From: Hippophae tibetana | Lineage: Eukaryota; Streptophyta; Magnoliopsida; Rosales; Elaeagnaceae | Assembly (NCBI GenBank): GCA_037013495.1 | Contig: CM072801.1 | Span: forward strand, 15,305,501-15,369,500 | Direction of reading: 5' to 3' | Length of the DNA stretch: 64,000 nucleotides | Shown here: piece by piece, positions 10,759 to 22,759 of the stretch | Layout of the letters: every line of letters begins with the position of its first letter | How positions within the stretch are numbered: position 1 is the first letter of the stretch | Notes under the pieces: generated by a model | Database searches by the model: none | What the model was told of the DNA's origin: nothing | What the model saw: the letters and a program-made list of their open reading frames with translations, nothing else | Made by a program: the position numbers and the translations under genes

Positions 10759-12407
10759 TTTTGTGTTTTAATCTAATGACATAATATAAATAAATATAGA
10801 TATGGATTCAATAAACAATAATACACATATTTATCATTTATAACAGTTGAGTATTTAAGGATATAGTAATTAAATTAATTATGCTTGCTCATATTATTTA
10901 GGTTATTAAAGATATAAACTGATATTTATTGATTCTTTCTTTTTATATGAATACCATCTTTGGTAGGGCTAGATATTCTTTGTTAATTAAACAAATCAAT
11001 TAACACCTATGAGTGAGGTCGATAACTAATTTTGTTAATTAAATTAATTCTTTTCTTTTTTCTAAGAGATTTAAAATTAACCATTTAAATGCACCTTTGG
11101 TGGGGTTAGACATTTTAAATTTTATTCAAGGTGTCTAATTTAAACATAAGAACTTAATTATTTGAGTACTAACTTTCAAGTTTTAAAACCATTATTGAAA
11201 ATATGTTGTCAATACATTTTCAAATATTAATTCATATAAAAACTTTTGAAATAGAGTTTCACTCTACTACTAGGAGATTATACCGACAAATAAAATAGCA
11301 TTACTCTAAATCAGACCGGATAATTAAACCTTAAAATCTAATTTTTAGATTTAAGTTTGTAATGAAAAATAATATATTTCTATCTAACATCCTTAATATA
11401 AAATCTTGAATAAAAACAAAATCAATTTATTTTATAAAAATGTTTTACCTATTTAATAATTTGCAAGCATAACACTGTTATTATTATATCATATTTACAA
11501 ACAATCAGTCATGTTAAATTTAATCATAGACAAATTAAATATATAATATAAGAATAAAACTTAAAAATATAACTATAAAGAATCTATTAAAATTATACCT
11601 TAATAGAATCCTTACAACAGTTTGATGCTAATTCTATTGCTAGAAAATCTCCAAATGGATTTGTATATCTATTTATTGAATCAAAAACAAAATATATATA
11701 AAAATATAGCTAGTTTTTCTCAAAAAGAGAAACTTAAAAAAAACTAAAAGCTAAAAACTAAAAATAAAAAAATGAAAACTTTCTAGAGAGAGAAAATGCT
11801 CAAAAAATTGTGTATTTGGGAATAGGGGAAGATGGTACTTTTATAGGTAAGGAAAATGCCAAAAAAGGAGAGAAAATATTTCAAAATTTGAATTTGGATG
11901 CATATGGGGCGCGAAAATCTCGACAAATGGGCGGTTGGCATGTGCGGGACACTACAAGGAGTGTACAAGTGTGTGTTGGCGCACGCGAATGGGAACAGAT
12001 GGGCATATGGGTTCAGCTTTGTTTAGGTGATGCACGCAGATGTGCAGGTGGATGATCAGCGTTGTGTGGCACACTATGCACATTTCTCGGCACGATTGGG
12101 CGACTGCGAGTGCGATTTTGTCTTTTTTGACATTTTTTACCTTTTTGACCCATTTTCTCCAATTTTTCCATCTTTTTTATTTTTCCTCATTTATTTTCTC
12201 AATATATTTGTGATGTATTGCCTCTAGTATTTTTTTTTCGAGTCTTTAAGTTATTTTTGAACTAAAATACCTAAAAAACAATTAAAAAATATCCGTAATT
12301 CCGAAAAAAATTATATAAAAATATGATAAAATCGTACAAATATAAATCTATTTAATAAATTAAATTACATTAAATAATGATAATTTTAGTGTTTTTAAGC
12401 ACTTATT
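10759..12407 (-). mobile_element. Long LTR (family 2), minus-oriented copy, probably solo
   Basis: The reverse complement of about 11,450-12,405 aligns block by block with 63,010-64,000: a start near TAAGTGCTTAAAAACACTAAAATTA, ACATCACAAATATATT, GATGGAAAAATTGG, a GC-richer segment, a TATA box (minus CTATAAAAG near 11,840), A/T- and TTTT-rich leader, and TATGATTAAATTTAACAT to TATGCTTGCAA. The copy seems to extend to about 10,759, where AACACAAAAACC could be the LTR end. No primer site or coding region follows, hence 'probably solo'. Lineage unknown. The TSD could not be resolved. Confidence 0.6.
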
Positions 12408-12409
12408 AG

Positions 12410-13375
12410 GTTCCCATAGCAGTTGAGAATAATATGAAGCCCTAGCCCTAGTTAACTTGTAAAAATTAGGATATTTATTATTTTTGCTTAAGACCTTTCT
12501 CGTTTTTTTATTTTTTCTTCTCATGCTGAATCATAGTCCCTCGACATTTAGCTTGTAGTTCCAGAAGCTTCATTTTTTTCATCATTGCCTTAACACTCTT
12601 GTGTTCCAGAGGATGTACTATTTTTACTATTTTTCATATTGGCGTGGTCGCACACTTTCCACCCAAGTCTTATTTTCTTGACACAATTTTCCATTGAGAC
12701 AACACTTGAAAATCTATTATTAAGGTGACATTTAGCGCATTTACCTTTGAGACAACACTTACCAAATTTTTATTGAGACAATACTTGACAAATTTATTAT
12801 TGAGACAAAACCTAGGCAATTTTTGTTGAGACTTTTAGTAAATTTTGTCGTTGGGACTTGAAATCGTACTCAGTGCCATATTGATGAAGTGGTTGATCGG
12901 GAAACACTTATCATACTTTTTTTCATCTTTGGAAAATATTAGTTCACATTTTTTATCCTTTTGTGGAGGATGTTAGTGATCCAAAATTGGAAGAGATCCA
13001 ACGACATAGAATGTACATGGCATCACATCATGGTGCAAATCTATAGAGAATCTAGAAAAAATTATGCAAGACAGATAATTTCACGAGTAGAACTAGGCAG
13101 AGGCAATACGAGATGACACTAAGGATATGAAACAAGGGCATGATCGAGAGTGACTAGCCAGCTAGTCGATTGGTGGTAAATTCACTGATAAACTAGTTGA
13201 TTAGGTTACTTAGTAGTCGATTAGTGGTTGAATGGATGCTGGTAACTTATTGTACTTGTTCTGTCAATGAGACAACAAGCTCCCGTAATGACCCAAAGTT
13301 CAGACTCTAAAACTCAATTCTTTGCTTTTGTGATACACTTATTCTTTTCTTCTATTTTCTATTAAAGATGTAAAA
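12410..13375. other. Non-coding stretch
   Basis: No sizeable frame and no recognisable protein motif. It includes the minisatellite at 12,695-12,860. The rest is unique-looking sequence with many stops in all frames. Confidence 0.6.
12695..12860 (+). repeat. Minisatellite, about 30-35-base units with GAGACAACACTTG
   Basis: Five decayed units share (T)TGAGACAA(C/T)ACTTGACAAATTT and an ATTTATTATTGAGACAA spacer. Sequence drift between units is strong. Confidence 0.7.
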
Positions 13376-13660
13376 AATTCTTCTATGTGTTGAGTGATGT
13401 TTCTAACTTGCTCTTAAGTCTTCAATCTTTGAAAACTTTTCTAAGTGTTGAGTTCTGTTTTACAGTTTTTCTCAAGTCTTGAAATCTTCAAGACTTTTCT
13501 AAGTGTCTAGCGCTCTTTTCAAGTTTTTCTCAGGTCTTGAAATCTTGAAAACCTTTTCTAAGTGTCGAGTGTTATTCTCGAGGTGTTCTCAAGTCTTGAA
13601 ACCATGAAAAATTTTCCAAGTGTTAAATGCTCTTTTCTCGAAAGTTTCTCAAATGTTGGG
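13375..13660 (+). repeat. Minisatellite, about 60-base units with TCTCAAGTCTTGAAATCTT
   Basis: Four to five units share CTCAAGTCTTGAAATC, a GAAAACTTTTCTAAGTGT block and a variable TCGAGTGCT(C/G)TTTTC block. Units start near 13,408, 13,468, 13,528 and 13,588. The array is similar in style to the one that flanks the Athila element but has a different unit. Confidence 0.75.
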
Positions 13661-15955
13661 TGGCTAACTTCTGAAGTTATAATCTATAGAGTCCCTTTAG
13701 TCTCCTAATACCCTTACTTGGCATATGTTCAAAGGTGGAAAGTAATAAGCTAGTCTAGACCCCCACTTTAGATGATAGTAAGTGTAGTATTCATCTTCAT
13801 TCATGGGGATCGTGTAGTCATAATGAGCTAAACATATATTCCTAATGTTCTAATGATGTATCATGGCCTAAATGATCTACTGTAGGTCTTCGAGTGTCAA
13901 AGGATAAGTTGTCGGGTATAGAGAATGTAGTTCCTTTCTTCTCTCAATGGATAACTTCCCAAAGTATAATAATGTCTTGATCGTGTACTAGCATCATTAT
14001 GGGTGTCAAAGTAGGTTGTTCATATCTTTGCTTCCCGTATGAAACTTTAGTGGTAAAAGGCACTTTAGTCCATTAAGAAGTAATCATTACTGGGTTCTAG
14101 ACATATAACTATACTATGGTGAATCATGCCTTTTGTTTGCTAAAATATAGATGTTGTTGGGTTTTAGGTAAGTTGATGTACCCTTCTAGGGTAAGATCAT
14201 AGTCATTGCAAGGTTCTAGCTTCTGTTATCCTGACCTTTCCTGGAAAGATGATTTATAGTGTAACGTGTCTTAAGTCTTTCGATGAACACTACTGCATGG
14301 TTATAGAAAATATGAATTTCCTACTCATATGAGAGGCTTGAATGTGGCAAAGCATAAGATGGTTGTAAGCATTAGTAACCTCACTTTTTTACCAAAGGCA
14401 AAACCTAGTTTTCTACTTATAACTTACAATGATGACGCATCAATCTTCCAACTCTAGCTTGATTTTATTGCCTATATATGTTTTGAAAAGCATATTTTCT
14501 CACTTTTCTGACCTTTTTCAACTAAGTTCAAAAGTTGGGTCTTTGAAGTATCATGACTTCGGCCAAGTACGACTGTTGGAGCTCTATGAAAGAGCATATT
14601 AATTCTTGATCTTGCTGAAGAAATGGGTTAAGGCTTAAAGTTTGATTTAAATTTTATCTTTTTTGGAACTAAGTTTATGGGTTCTTGGGTGAACACTAGA
14701 AGACTTTGATAGGAAGCCTAATATTAAGACTAACTGATTGAACTTATACTTTCTATTTTTTAGTGTGGTCACTTAGTAGGGTGCCGGTTTACCAGTCGCC
14801 TAAGTATGGACATGGGATTGGTTGAAATTCTTCATTTTTTTTATTTTATTTGCTTTTTTTAGTTCCAGCTCTTCTTCTCAGTCTAGATGCTAGTGTTGAC
14901 ATAATCACGCAGGACCTCACCAAACACTTTATTGTAAATAAAAAAAATACAAAAGAAAACATTTTAAGTAAAACCTGGATATTGTGCACTCCAATCGTTC
15001 AACATTATTGTTCCATTCAAGTGCTCCATTCTATATGTCCCATTTCCCAGTACATGACTATGACTTACACTTTTTTGGCTGGTATAACCTAAATGCTCAT
15101 CTTGGATAAACATTATGAGTATTGTCATTTTTGGATGTCCAAATCACATTTGGGATGCAATTTTCTGAACATGCTTAGAATATGCAATTGACTCCCTAAG
15201 TTTGGATAAAGAAATGGTTAGCCAATGTTTCTTTTCTAAGTTCCTCAATTGTGAACTATATGAATCTTTTGAGTACACTCTTGGTATGCCTTTCGCTTCC
15301 CAAATTCTTCTAGATGTCTTACGGATAGCTGAACTTTAGTGGCTAAACCCTAGGCAGGTTGGCTCTTCTTAGGTGTACTCTAGGTAGTTGATGATGACTT
15401 TTTGAGTGCATTTGACTTGAATATTTTGTAAGTTCTACTCATTTGGAGCTAAAATGGCTTCCAACCCCTAGGGTGGGAAATGGTAGCCTATAAAGTGATA
15501 GTTTGAAGCTGATGTTGCTCTTCAACCTTCCCGAGTTTGTTTTTACAAGACTTTTTGAAAGTGGTGAGATTCTGGATCTTCCAAATCCAAGAATGTTTGG
15601 AATCCGTTATATAGTGAACACTTGCTTCTAGACTTCCAAGTAGATTTTTGCTTCACTTAAGGGTAGCTAGGTCTAAATGTGTAAGGATTATAAGTGTTGT
15701 CTAGTTTTGTGGATAAAACATTTGCATGTAAACTTATTTTTAGGCTCACTATTAACTTTATCAATCAAAGTCGAAGAAACTTCAGAATTTTAAATAGTCG
15801 TACTTCAGGTATATCTTTTTATAACTATCACACATAGGATTGCACTCATGCATTTAATAGCATATGTTCATAAATCTGGAATTATTTTTGCTACTAAAAT
15901 ATTTATTTTAACTTGAATCAATTTACTACCACTTAGCCTATTCTTTAATGTGTTT
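13660..15955. other. Non-coding stretch, nothing recognised
   Basis: Only short frames; the longest plus-strand one (14,850-15,092, 80 codons) has no recognisable motif and no flanking coding signal. Base composition is less extreme than in the AT-rich fillers. It may be an old non-coding retroelement interior, but I cannot show that. Confidence 0.5.
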
Positions 15956-15959
15956 CATT

Positions 15960-17185
15960 GTTTTGAATATATATATCCTAAATTTTAGGCTAAAATATAG
16001 GATAAGACATAGGCTAAAATATAGAATAAATTATATCCTAAAATTCTAGATAAGATATAGCCTAAAAGATAACATAAAATATACTTTAAAAGAACTCGTT
16101 TTTTTCAAATAGGAGTCTTCATGATTAATGAGTGTACTTTAAAAGAACTATTCTTTAGTAGGAGTCTTCATGATTAAGTGGTCTACTTTAAAAGAACCTT
16201 TTTTTAAATAGAAGTCTTTTTAATTAGTAAGTATTACTAATCCTATTTGTAATAGATAAGATATTTATCAATTACATAGGAGTCTTCTTAATTAGTGAGT
16301 ATTACTGATCATATTTGTAATAGAAAAGATATTTATCAATTACATAGGATTAAGGGTTTTAATTTTTCTTATAAATAAAACTCATTGCTCATTGTTTCAA
16401 AAACCACACAAGAGCATTATTCTATTCTTCTTAATTTCTCTCTCTTGTTTTGCAAATATAAGATCATAAGTCTTTAGGCTTCTTTATTTAGTCAATCTAT
16501 CAAATATTGGTGGTTATGTTTGATTGATTAATGAGTCTAATTAGTTTATGATAGTTTGATCATATGTTCTTATAGATTCTTCTTTATTTTTATTCTTAAA
16601 TTGTTATATCAAATAATTGTGTTTATTATATCATAATTATTTGATTTGATTTAAGTGATATATGTTTTGAATCATCTAGTTAGGATTATTGAGTATTAAA
16701 TCCGTTCTAGAACACAATGGGCACTTATGTTTTTGTGCTAACCCTTTTGTAGTTGATTCGTGAATGTATCTTATTAACGGGGAGCTTATTAGAATGTTGG
16801 TCTAGAAATCGCTCACATTAATATTGGAAATTATGAAAATAGAGCAGTGGCTCGTAAGTAAGGTACATTGGGGTAGTATCCTATAAAGGGTAGCATAAGA
16901 CTGAGTTTGTACTTAAACATTTGTTTTTCATAGTGGAAATTTAGGTAGTCCGGTGGACCGATGGTTTTCCTCTTAGGTCATGGTTATGGCCTGGGTTATT
17001 TCCACCTAAAAATATCGTGTGTTATTATTTTATTTTCACACTTTATTCTTACATGCGATTGTATGGTTGACCTCTTCATTTAGATTATTAAGTTATAAAT
17101 TGATAAAAATTAAAAATAACCTATTCATCCCTTTCTAGGTTAATTAGGTTCATATCTTATAAACTTTTCAAAATGTGATGGTACA
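15960..17185 (+). mobile_element. Degenerate copia LTR (related to the LTR at 54-55 kb), probably solo
   Basis: Blocks shared in order with 54,400-55,150 include AGGGTTTTAATTTTTCT before a TATA box (TTATAAATAA at 16,369), a TCTATCAAA(T/C)AT(A)TTG...GGTTAT segment, CTAGTTAGGATT, the TAGTCCGGTGGACCGATGG / TGGTCCAGTGGATTGGCGG block, TTTTCNTCTTAGGTCAT, TTTCCACCTAAAA, and CTAGGTTAATTAG at the end. The downstream copy leads into a Sire-like copia element, so this is an LTR of that group. No primer site or gag follows here. The left edge is uncertain. Confidence 0.65.
15970..16345 (+). repeat. Three stacked tandem repeats in the LTR upstream region
   Basis: First, 15,970-16,080 carries short (AT)AGGCTAAAATATAG-like units. 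Second, 16,082-16,215 carries three units starting TACTTTAAAAGAAC and containing AGGAGTCTTCATGATTA. Third, 16,216-16,345 is a two-unit repeat of about 65 bases with GTATTACT(A/G)ATC, ATATTTATCAATTACATAGG and GGAGTCTT. They end about 25 bases before the TATA box, the usual place for LTR enhancer repeats. Confidence 0.8.
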
Positions 17186-17432
17186 TTGGTTCTCAGGAAC
17201 TTCTAGTTTCCAAGGACACCAATGTGATATGTTCCAGAGGCTAGGCTTATTCATATTTATATTATGAACATTTATGGATCCTATATATACTTTGACAAAG
17301 TACTTTTTTCATTTTATTTATCCTATCGTAAGGCAATGCATAGTTTGGATCTATGGAGAGATGAAGCTTAAGAGTTTATTATCTATCTTCTAATCACAAG
17401 TTGATTTCTAGGAGGATTTTCAATCATTTCTC

Positions 17433-17498
17433 AAGAACTCCATAGTTATGCATGCTTAACTCGGAGAAATTCTAGAATGTGTGATCCCCTAGAAAGTG
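17433..17498 (+). pseudogene. 5S rRNA-like relic
   Basis: The segment AGAACTCCATAGTTATGCAT and the following GCTTAA...TCTAGAATGTGTGATCCCCT with AGAAAGT match the second half of plant 5S rRNA from memory of the consensus. Both the A-box region (AGTTAAGCGTGCTT in the gene) and the C-box region (AGGATGGGTGACCTCCTGGG) are recognisable. Most differences are G-to-A or C-to-T. The first ~45 bases of a 5S gene are not recognisable, and there is no tandem copy. It could be a dispersed 5S pseudogene or a 5S-derived part of a Cassandra/SINE-type element; no such element ends were seen. Confidence 0.6.
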
Positions 17499-17499
17499 T

Positions 17500-18140
17500 T
17501 AACATCTTTCATTTTTTCAATGGCTTGTATTCTAGATTCAATGTTGGTCACATCTCTGGAGTCGTAGTAAGTAGCTCCTTCTAATTTGGTGCAACCTAGA
17601 TGGTTACTATGACCTAGAATACTCATCTTTGAAGTGATGATTTTGGATGTTATCGCTCAATAAGTGTGGAAACCTAAAACCACAATTTGGAGAGCAACAA
17701 GTTAGATTAGTGCAATCGGTAATAAAGCTTGTTTGGATAACATTCCTTAGAAGATGGAAATACATCAAGTTTGACATGGCAAGAGTACCGGTAACCTAAA
17801 CTACGTGGCATAGTAGGCGATATTCTAGAATGAATAATCTTAGGGTCAGTGATTTGGACATCATAACATTCTAGGGTGTGACCTTTCCTACTAAGGCTTG
17901 ATCTAGCATGAATCTCTACTCTTCTAGAATGATGCTTAGTTGGTCCACCAAGCTGGTCTGTATGATCACTCTACCTGGTTTCTCTTCTTGGGATGTTAGT
18001 CTACATGGCTACCTACCCAATTATACTATTTACTATAGTCCATCTTTTAGGTGGATGACCAAATGCTCATTCTGATTGGCTTATGCTAAGGTAGGTTGAT
18101 CAAACTCCTCCTGGTAGCCATGTCATGTGTTTCTGAATTC
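17500..18140. other. Non-coding stretch between the 5S-like relic and the second pararetrovirus
   Basis: No frame or motif recognised. It lies just downstream (in viral orientation) of the viroplasmin-like relic, so part of it may be viral intergenic DNA, but no promoter or primer site was identified. Confidence 0.4.
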
Positions 18141-18143
18141 CAC

Positions 18144-19410
18144 CTAACTCATTTCTGTGGGGGAAAGATGTGACATATGAGAAGTGGTGATGACTTTACT
18201 AGTTGAGTAATTTACTTTGATCTCATTAGAGTTATTAATTTTTCTAACTTTATAGTAAATTTGGCCTCTTAATACATAGAGTTCTTCTGTGTTGAATTCT
18301 ATTTCTGGAAACGCCCTTGGTTTGGAAACTTCTTTATTTGTGTTGGAAATCCCTAACTTAATGTAGTGGTAGGGACTGATACATCCTTTCTCATTCCAGT
18401 CCATTAGTGAACTGAAAAATATGAGAAAACAGGCTTGTCACCTACTCTGATCTTCTTCCTAAAATTCTTAACTGCATTTTAGAAATTTTCCAATTTAATT
18501 CACTTAAACTAATTTATGGATATATTTTTTCTATTACTTCTGCATAGAAAGCTTTGTAAACAACTTTTGAATCAGCTCTTTCCAAAATATTGAATTTACT
18601 TCCAGTAGGGAATTCCTTTTTTGTAATGTAGAAATTCATATCTTCAATGTGTTTTTGGGTAGATTCTTTTGCTAAGTTGTAGAGGATCAACCATTATGGT
18701 TTGTTGAGATTTCTATATTGGTCATTTTCATCTTCAATTACTAATGAATTTTTGGGAGATGTTTCCCTAAATAGCATTGAATACCTTACTGTCTTTGATG
18801 TCTCTAGGAGAGATGCTTCTCTAAATAATATTAGAGGTCTTACTACTTTCCTTAAGGTTGTCAACCTCGTTGGTGCTATTGGTTGTTGTTGTAATGCTAT
18901 AGAGGAATTCCTTACTATCTCCTCTGGAGTTATTAGTTTTGGTACCTTATAATTGGCATAACTACCTTCAACCTCTATCTTGTTGGTGAATGCTCTATGA
19001 GTTACTCCACTAAACCCTAGAATAGATTTACTAGCTTCTACCCAATTATTATAAATTCTTGGTTTTAGGCCATTATAGACCACATAAGTCTTTTTTTGTT
19101 TTTTTTTTCTGCTTCATCAATCTAATTGAGCTTTCTTATTTCAGAGATATCACTTTATTTTGAACTTTTAGGTTCTTCCTTTTTAGCTTGAATTCTTTCT
19201 TTAAAAGTTTTATCTTCTTTAGATTAATTTTTTTGATAAAGATTCCTCTTTTAAGCATTTGGACTCTAAAAGTTTTTTTGAACAATCAAGTTCTTTATGT
19301 TTATTTCCTATCTCCATAAGAAACTTCTCGAGGTATAACCGCTCGAGTTGTTCTTGTAGTATTTTTATCTTCTTTTTCTTTATCTTGATCTTGATATCAA
19401 GATATTTCAT
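18144..19410 (-). pseudogene. Viroplasmin/transactivator-like relic of the second caulimovirid
   Basis: Frame 19,083-18,694 begins VVYNGLKPRIYNNW, then KSILGFSGVTHRAF. The pattern YNG-x-KPGIY-x-W...GFSG-x-x-H-x-x-F is the viroplasmin fold (PF01693), known from caulimovirus transactivator proteins and from RNase H1 N-termini. Upstream, 19,410-19,219 encodes a Lys/Leu-rich coiled coil. Downstream, 18,404-18,144 continues with an unassigned C-terminal piece (PRAFPEIEFNTEELYVLRG). It follows RNase H, the position of the last viral ORF. At least two frame breaks separate the pieces. Confidence 0.65.
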
Positions 19411-19449
19411 TCTTGAAAGTATACAAATAGTTAAAGGTGTTAATTTTCT

Positions 19450-20700
19450 AGTATGAGCATTTTCTAAACTATTTTTATTTTCTGAGAGATGTTCGACATC
19501 AAAATTGTAGTGATTAAACCACTATTTCCATATGAATAATCTTCCTTGCTTTTAATAATATTAGTTCTTAATAAATAATCAAAATTCTTGTTATCAATTC
19601 TAATAATGAATCTGGAACTTATGATATATATTGTAAATTTTTTAATTGTCTTTTTAACAACTAGATATTCTTTTTCATTACTATGATAATTACAAATATT
19701 CATTTTTATCATCTATTTTTACTTCCAAAACTACTTTTCAATATTCTTATTAAGCAGTTGTTTCAATTATTATTTTATCATCTGGTCCTGAATGGTATAA
19801 AGCTGATAAATATTTTACCTGTATTTTTAGATTTATCCATATACAGAGTATCTTGTTCTGTCTATTTCCAAATATGGTCCTTTTCACTCATGCTTGTAAA
19901 GGTTTTCATATTTCTGCAAGGTTCTTGATATTTGCTTTTGTATATGTTAAACATCCTAGAAATCTTTGTAATTAGTTTTATCTTTTAATTTACTAGAAAA
20001 ACCTTGAATGTTATTTAGTATATGTTTTTGTAGATTATGTTTTACATCTTCAATTCCCAACAATAAATACTTAATTTTCTATTGAGCAAGTACTACTTTC
20101 CTTTCAGTGAGTACAATACCTTCTCACCTATATTCTTTTAGGATATTAATAATATCCAAATAATGTTTATTTAATTCACTACTAAAAACCAAAATATTAT
20201 CTATATAGACATGACAAATATTTTTTAATTTTTTAAAGACGATATCCATATATCTTTAGAAGATACATGGAGCTTGCTTTAATCCAAATGGTACAATAGT
20301 CATTAGAATTGTTCTTGACGGAAACTAAATGTCGTTAACTTTTGAGATTCATCATCTAGTCTTATTTTCCAAAATCTATTTTGATAATCAAAATTTGACA
20401 AGTATTTATTTCGTTTTATTAATGATAAAAAAATTTCTTTGGAATAAAGTATCCATCATAAATGGTTACTTTATTTAATGTTTTGAAGTTTATTACGATT
20501 CTATTTTTTCCTTTTTTTTAGCTTTTTTTTACTAAGAATGCTGGACTAAAGTGAGGTAAATTACTCTAATAACCTTATAAGGGTTTCTTAATTTTATGTT
20601 GGCAATCGTTTTAGATTTATTGATTTTTGGATCCAATGGATTTTCTGAGCTTACTATTTTTTAATAATTGTTTGATACCTATTAGGGATTATATTCTTGT
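19450..20700 (-). pseudogene. Reverse transcriptase / RNase H relic of the second caulimovirid
   Basis: Stitched minus frames give RIVINFKTLNKVT (about 20,500), RFWKIRLDDESQKLTTFSFRQ (about 20,370-20,310, split by a frame change), FGLKQAP, and a YxDD box at 20,196-20,207 reading YIDN (second Asp codon AAT). Then come LQRFLGCLTYTKANIKNLAE (near 19,960) and RNase H with YHSNEKEYL and RIDNKNFDYLLRTN (19,712-19,560). This is caulimovirid pol organisation. Many stops sit where the family has Gln or Trp. The RT is dead by catalytic substitution as well as by stops. Confidence 0.8.
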
Positions 20701-20729
20701 ATTTCATTAAGAAAAAAAGTTTTTTTCTC

Positions 20730-21250
20730 TTATATATCAAATGAAATATTTTCTAAATAAATTTTTTGTTGCTTTATGTTTATCTCACCACATTTTTGCT
20801 TTTTATGTTGTTGCATAAAAGCTGGGTTTGATACAATCAAAGCTTTCCTTATCTTTGATACATAAATAGTATCATCATATAATGTTATTAGACTTATTTT
20901 GTCTAAATATTTTGTAAGATTTTGATATAAGTTTAGGAAATTATTTCCTATTAATAAACCAACTCTTGTTTCTTCTTGATATATGGTAAGAATATAAAAA
21001 TTTCTCCTCATATCATTATATTTGTATCTTTTAGAACCTTATTGAGATTTATTGTAATATTATTAGCAATTCTTACAATTAGATCTTTTGGTGCATGTTT
21101 TAAGTGTTCTTCTAGAAACACATATTTACTTGCTACACACATACTAGCTCATGTATCTATATATGCATGTATTTGATAGCTAACAAAACCTTTAAATTTA
21201 AGTCCTACATTAATATATGTATTATTTGGATTTATAATACTATATATCAT
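20730..21250 (-). pseudogene. Aspartic protease relic of the second caulimovirid
   Basis: Frame 21,011-20,730 reads ILTIYQEETRVGLLIGNNFL then LYQNLTKYLDKISLI, the C-terminal part of a caulimovirid protease with its IGNNFL motif. The Asp-Thr-Gly part should lie near 21,150-21,200 but is not clean in any frame. It sits between the zinc knuckle and RT, as expected. Confidence 0.55.
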
Positions 21251-21399
21251 TCATCTTCTGATGAGGAGTACCCATATTCTGAGTGTTCATATTCTGAATT
21301 GGTTATTTCATCCTTAGTTTCTTCTAATAGATAAATACTGTAAGTATTATTTATATATGATTCCTCAATTAGTTCTAATTTCATCTTAAAAACTTCTTC

Positions 21400-22728
21400 T
21401 AAGATTTTTATTTTATGTGAAAATTTCTTTTAAATTCTTTCTTATGTTATAGCCTACTAGGGCATTCATTGGCATAATGTTCTTCTTTATTACAAATCTA
21501 ACATCTACATTTCTTTTTCTCTGAAATAAATAATTCTTCTTTTCAAGAGGTTTATACCCTTTTCTTATAAAATATATTTTCTTGTAGGTTTCCTTATTAA
21601 ATATTCTTTTATATTTTTGAAAATATTGTTTTTTGAATTTGTATCTTTTAAATTTCTGGTATTTTTCATATTTTTTAAATTTCTATTTCTAGGATTTTAT
21701 GTTACAACCATATTTTTCTGGTATTCTAAAATCTCTTGTATCACAACAGATTTTATCATTTTCCTTATTTGTTTATATTCCTTTGGCATTTAATGATTAT
21801 CCAACTTTTAACGCTTCTTATTCTCCCTCTTAAGGTGTCTAGTATGATTTTCTTATTTCTTTAATTCCAATTTTCTATTAAGATCTTATGTAATGTTTCA
21901 GGTAATTTTTGAAAAACATTTCCTTATAAGTTGTTTGCATAAATGGTGGTAATTTATGGTAATATATCTCATATTCACAAATAAAAGAATATATATAACA
22001 TATGTTACCAATTTTCATATTTGTTAAATGCCATTTGGCGTCATTGATTTCATTATCTCTAGATTCATTGATAGTTCTTCTTTTATCTTCTCCACTAAAT
22101 TTATTATATATTTCATTTACTATTATATCTTAATATTCTCTTCCTGTAAGTGCATTCTCTTGCATCAAGAAATATTATTGGTTTGTTAAATTTAAAAACC
22201 AAATATTAACATTTCTTGTCATTTTATGAGCTACTAATACCCTACAGATTGAAGGGTTTGTTTGTGTACTTTGTGATTTTTGTACGAGTACACTCATACC
22301 ACTAACCCATTTATCTAAAGTTTTTTTCCTATCTCTTATACAATCTAGTTCTAATATATCATATCTATAATTTTCATGGATCTTGAATTCTGGTGGGATA
22401 TTACCTCTAGTTCCCCAATGCATCCCTTCTTTCATTTTGGGTGACTGTTTTCTTCTATTGGTAGTGTCAAGCTCTCCTGACCTTTGCCTATTTCTTTTTT
22501 CCTATATAGGTCAAATGTTTCTTCTTGGTAAGGAATTGATAATGAAATTGGTTTTATATATCTTTTTGGGGTCATGATTTCTAGTTTAGAATCATTCTCG
22601 CAAATTATTGTTATATCATCTTCCTCTTTGTTTGTATAATATTTTTCAATATAATATTCTTCTAATTCTTCATTAGTTAATGTTAAAAAAATAATTAATT
22701 TTTCTATATTCCTATCTTCGAGATTCAT
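21400..22728 (-). pseudogene. Coat-protein relic with zinc knuckle, second caulimovirid
   Basis: Frame 22,728-22,432 starts MNLEDRNIEKLIIFLTLTNE and is acidic. Frame 22,435-22,175 (MKEGMHWGTRGNIPPEFKIH) continues, overlapping its end in another frame. The knuckle is at 21,503-21,462 and fits C-x2-C-x4-H-x4-C (ending CNKEEHYANEC), with an in-frame TAG between the first two cysteines. A zinc knuckle at the end of the coat region is the caulimovirid rule. The middle (22,170-21,520) is stop-rich and very AT-rich. Confidence 0.6.
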
Positions 22729-22759
22729 GAGTTGTTCTTCTAATTTTGTTTTTCTATAT

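Noticed and set aside
14850..15092. 80-codon plus-strand frame as a small gene
   Set aside because: No motif, no promoter or intron signal, and surrounded by non-coding decayed DNA.
18701..18952. Plus-strand 83-codon frame opposite the viroplasmin-like region
   Set aside because: It is the complement of the minus-strand frame that carries the recognisable viroplasmin motif.
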